This document shows, piece after piece, positions 61,667-64,000 of a stretch of 64,000 nucleotides of DNA. The translations under genes were made by a program, and so were the position numbers. This DNA is from Streptococcus entericus DSM 14446 (lineage in GTDB: Bacteria > Bacillota > Bacilli > Lactobacillales > Streptococcaceae), in contig NZ_KB904167.1 in assembly GCF_000380025.1 (NCBI RefSeq), forward strand, positions 112,794 to 176,793, written 5' to 3'. The notes under the pieces were generated by a model. That model did not search any database. It was not told the origin of the DNA and was given only the letters and a program-made list of their open reading frames with translations. The stretch's first letter is position 1; each line of letters begins with the position of its first letter.

Positions 61667-63211
61667 ATGAGTTTACAAGAACAGATTAAAAAACGCCGTA
61701 CCTTTGCCATCATCAGTCACCCGGACGCAGGAAAGACCACCATCACTGAGCAGCTCCTCTACTTTGGGGGGGAGATTCGCGAGGCTGGGACGGTCAAGGG
61801 CAAGAAGACTGGTAACTTTGCCAAGTCCGACTGGATGGACATTGAGAAGCAGCGGGGGATTTCGGTGACCTCGTCTGTCATGCAGTTTGATTATGCGGGC
61901 AAGCGGGTCAATATCCTAGATACCCCGGGGCACGAGGACTTCTCTGAGGACACCTATCGGACCCTGATGGCGGTGGATGCGGCGGTCATGGTCGTTGACT
62001 CGGCCAAGGGGATTGAGGCACAGACCAAAAAGCTTTTTGAGGTCGTCAAGCACCGCAATATCCCTGTCTTTACCTTTATCAATAAGCTGGACCGCGATGG
62101 TCGTGAGCCCTTGGATTTGCTCCAAGAGCTGGAGGAGGTGCTAGGCATCGCTAGCTATCCGATGAACTGGCCGATTGGGATGGGCAAGAGCTTTGAGGGG
62201 CTCTATGACCTGCATAACCAACGTCTGGAGCTGTACCGTAGTGAGGAGCGGTTTGCGCCTTTGGAAAATGGCGGAGCGCTCTTTGCCAATAACCCCTTTT
62301 ATGAGCAGGTTTTGGAAGATATTGAGCTCTTGGCTGAAGCTGGAAATGAGTTCTCCCGTGAGGCGATTTTGTCTGGGGATTTGACCCCTGTTTTCTTTGG
62401 GTCAGCTCTTACCAACTTTGGCGTGCAGACCTTCCTTGATACCTTCTTAGAGTTTGCACCAGAGCCGCACGGTCATAAGACTACGACAGGTGAGGTCATT
62501 GACCCACTGGATAAGGATTTTTCAGGCTTTGTCTTCAAAATTCAAGCTAACATGGACCCTCGACACCGTGACCGGATTGCTTTTGTTCGTGTGGTGTCAG
62601 GCGAGTTTACCCGTGGGATGGCGGTCAATCTCCCTCGCACTGGCAAGGGGGCTAAGCTGTCCAATGTGACCCAGTTTATGGCGGAAAGCCGTGAGAATGT
62701 TGAAAATGCCGTGGCTGGCGACATTATCGGTGTCTACGATACAGGAACTTACCAAGTCGGCGATACCTTGACCGTTGGAAAGAACAAGTTTGAATTTGAA
62801 CCTCTGCCGACCTTTACGCCAGAGATTTTCATGAAAGTTTCTGCTAAGAATGTCATGAAACAAAAATCCTTCCACAAAGGCATTGAGCAGCTGGTGCAGG
62901 AGGGAGCGATTCAGCTCTACAAGAACTACCAGACAGGCGAATACATGCTGGGAGCGGTCGGTCAGCTCCAGTTTGAAGTCTTTAAGCACCGCATGGAAGG
63001 AGAGTACAACGCCGAGGTTGTCATGACCCCCATGGGCAAGAAAACCGTTCGCTGGATCAAGCCAGAAGACCTGGACGAGCGTATGTCTTCTAGCCGCAAT
63101 ATCCTGGCCAAAGACCGCTTTGATCAGCCCGTCTTCCTCTTTGAAAATGACTTTGCCCTGCGTTGGTTTGCGGACAAGTATCCCAAAGTGGAATTGGAAG
63201 AGAAGATGTAA
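61667..63211 (+). CDS. prfC: Peptide chain release factor 3
   Basis: GTPase that recycles RF1/RF2 after termination. 514 aa: G1 HPDAGKTT (18-25), switch I/II with DTPGHEDF, G4 NKLD, then the RF3-type domains 2 and 3. AAAGAAGAAAG precedes ATG 61667, a moderate ribosome site. Single-gene unit between its promoter and a strong terminator. Confidence 0.95.
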   Translation: MSLQEQIKKRRTFAIISHPDAGKTTITEQLLYFGGEIREAGTVKGKKTGNFAKSDWMDIEKQRGISVTSSVMQFDYAGKRVNILDTPGHEDFSEDTYRTLMAVDAAVMVVDSAKGIEAQTKKLFEVVKHRNIPVFTFINKLDRDGREPLDLLQELEEVLGIASYPMNWPIGMGKSFEGLYDLHNQRLELYRSEERFAPLENGGALFANNPFYEQVLEDIELLAEAGNEFSREAILSGDLTPVFFGSALTNFGVQTFLDTFLEFAPEPHGHKTTTGEVIDPLDKDFSGFVFKIQANMDPRHRDRIAFVRVVSGEFTRGMAVNLPRTGKGAKLSNVTQFMAESRENVENAVAGDIIGVYDTGTYQVGDTLTVGKNKFEFEPLPTFTPEIFMKVSAKNVMKQKSFHKGIEQLVQEGAIQLYKNYQTGEYMLGAVGQLQFEVFKHRMEGEYNAEVVMTPMGKKTVRWIKPEDLDERMSSSRNILAKDRFDQPVFLFENDFALRWFADKYPKVELEEKM

Positions 63212-63221
63212 TTAATTATGT

Positions 63222-63268
63222 AAAAGTCTCTCAATTGATTGTAGATCGATTGAGAGACTTTTTTTTTT
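63222..63268 (+). terminator. prfC terminator
   Basis: AAAAGTCTCTCAAT (63222-63235) pairs with ATTGAGAGACTTTT (63249-63262), followed by more T's. A strong intrinsic terminator. Confidence 0.85.
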
Positions 63269-63326
63269 GAAAATATAAAACGTACGGAAATTACTGTTAA
63301 AAGTTGACGAAAACACTAAAAATCCC

Positions 63327-63357
63327 TTGATTTATCGGGGGGGGGGGGTGATATAAT
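63327..63357 (+). promoter_or_regulatory. Surface-protein promoter with a 12-G tract in the spacer
   Basis: -35-like TTGATT (63327-63332) and TATAAT (63352-63357, with TG two bases before) are separated by 19 nt, of which 12 are an unbroken G run (63337-63348). Two fewer G would give the optimal 17-nt spacer, so slippage of the tract should change promoter strength. Confidence 0.65.
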
Positions 63358-63397
63358 GAAAAAGTATAGATATTTTGATAACAATAAGGAGAACGTT

Positions 63398-64000
63398 ATG
63401 ACAGATTATCAGAGCAAACACCGGTTTTCATTACGGAAATATAGTATTGGCTTAGCCAGTGTTTTATTAGGGATGGCTCTCTTAGCCAACCCATTAATTG
63501 CTAAAGCTGATGATGCACAGATAGCTAGTGTTGCTGAAAGCACTATTTCGTTACTATCTTTAGATTCTGTTCTTGAAAATTCTTCAGCTAATCCTGAGAC
63601 AGAGCTGGATACAGAAACTAGTTTAGGCACAGAAGTTGCCGAAGATCGCCAAGCTCCTCAACTTATTTCGATAACCACCAATAAGACTGATTATCAAGCT
63701 GGAGAGACAGTTTTGGTCCGAGTGGAAGCTCGTGATGAATCATCCTTATCGAGTGCTTATGTCAGCTTTAGAAATGAATCAAACACACACTCTCTGGGTA
63801 ACGGTATTTATGACTCTTCTCAATTTCATCAGTTACCTAATGGTCATTACGTTGTTGAAATTCCTATTAATATCCCATTAACTCGACCAAGCGACCGTTA
63901 TACTCTTAGCTGGATTAGTTTAAAAGATACGATTGAAAATGAAGTTACTTACTCTAGTTCAGAATATGAGACTAATAAAGTGGAAGCACTAGAGCTGACA
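63398..64000 (+). CDS. YSIRK-signal surface protein, 5' part only
   Basis: Open from ATG 63398 (after AAGGAGA) to the window end, 201 codons. The N-terminus has a YSIRK-type signal (FSLRKYSIGLASVLLG, residues 11-26) and a hydrophobic core ending near LIAKADD. An acidic Ser/Thr/Glu region (45-80) is followed by a beta-rich domain with Ig-like spacing (TNKTDYQAGETVLVRVEA). YSIRK proteins are secreted at the septum and usually end in LPXTG; that end is outside. Likely an adhesin or host-interacting protein. Confidence 0.85.
   Translation, partial: MTDYQSKHRFSLRKYSIGLASVLLGMALLANPLIAKADDAQIASVAESTISLLSLDSVLENSSANPETELDTETSLGTEVAEDRQAPQLISITTNKTDYQAGETVLVRVEARDESSLSSAYVSFRNESNTHSLGNGIYDSSQFHQLPNGHYVVEIPINIPLTRPSDRYTLSWISLKDTIENEVTYSSSEYETNKVEALELT

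Noticed and set aside
63318..63326. AAAAATCCC near the surface-protein promoter as a further late-phage box
   Set aside because: The -10 lies 25 nt away rather than 13, and the site is in host DNA, so it is most likely coincidence.
1..64000. CRISPR array
   Set aside because: No regularly spaced direct repeats were seen; the dispersed 11-mer copies are kilobases apart and on both strands.

Overview
The window is chromosomal DNA of a Streptococcus. The evidence is the gene content (pbp2B-recR-ddl-murF, rpsA, guaA, trmFO, a DUF2969 gene, a YSIRK surface protein) and a bacitracin/nisin-type ABC-two-component operon. A S. suis-like species is plausible, but the sequence alone does not fix the species.

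Region 1 (1 to about 30.25 kb) is the right-hand part of a siphophage prophage, all on the + strand. The integrase, lysogeny and replication genes lie left of the window. Order: an early/middle block (SSB, orphan DNA methylase-like protein, XRE regulator, DUF2303-like protein, a run of membrane and lipoproteins, a Tsp-RusA fusion), a RinA/ArpU-like late activator candidate, a ParB-DUF4417 protein with two small MGGRGA proteins, a tRNA-shaped noncoding RNA, terminase, portal, head, connectors, tail tube, Gp15, tape measure, Dit, collagen-like Tal, DUF859 fibre protein, and a lysis cassette with a CHAP-SH3b endolysin. Four late promoters share one unusual box, A(5-6)T(a)CCC, exactly 13 nt before the -10. 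They sit before the ParB/ncRNA unit, terminase, scaffold/capsid and lysis genes. I think this is the best candidate in the window for an undescribed regulatory system.

Region 2 (30.25-44.2 kb) is mostly core chromosome: an AT-rich orphan membrane/coiled-coil gene, parC, a GNAT acetyltransferase, a rhodanese lipoprotein, DUF2969, tRNA-Tyr, tRNA-Gln, rpsA, a decayed IS30 element, guaA (minus), a GntR/UTRA regulator, trmFO, a Nudix hydrolase, a multiply frameshifted pseudogene, a bacteriocin-immunity-like protein and a PASTA protein (minus).

Region 3 (44.2-51.7 kb) is a nisin-resistance-like (Nsr/BceAB-RS) locus: ATPase, two tandem paralogous permeases, an S41 peptidase with the Nsr catalytic signature, a response regulator and an intramembrane-sensing kinase. 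A TTACA-N4-TGTAA operator lies just upstream of the operon promoter.

Region 4 (51.8-64 kb) holds truB, pbp2B, recR, ddl, an HrtBA-like ABC pair, murF with two membrane proteins, prfC, and the start of a YSIRK surface protein whose promoter spacer contains a 12-G tract, which suggests phase-variable transcription.

Across the chromosomal part, the 11-mer AATAGCAGAGC recurs seven times on both strands, in unrelated genes and intergenic DNA. I found no copy in the 30 kb of prophage.
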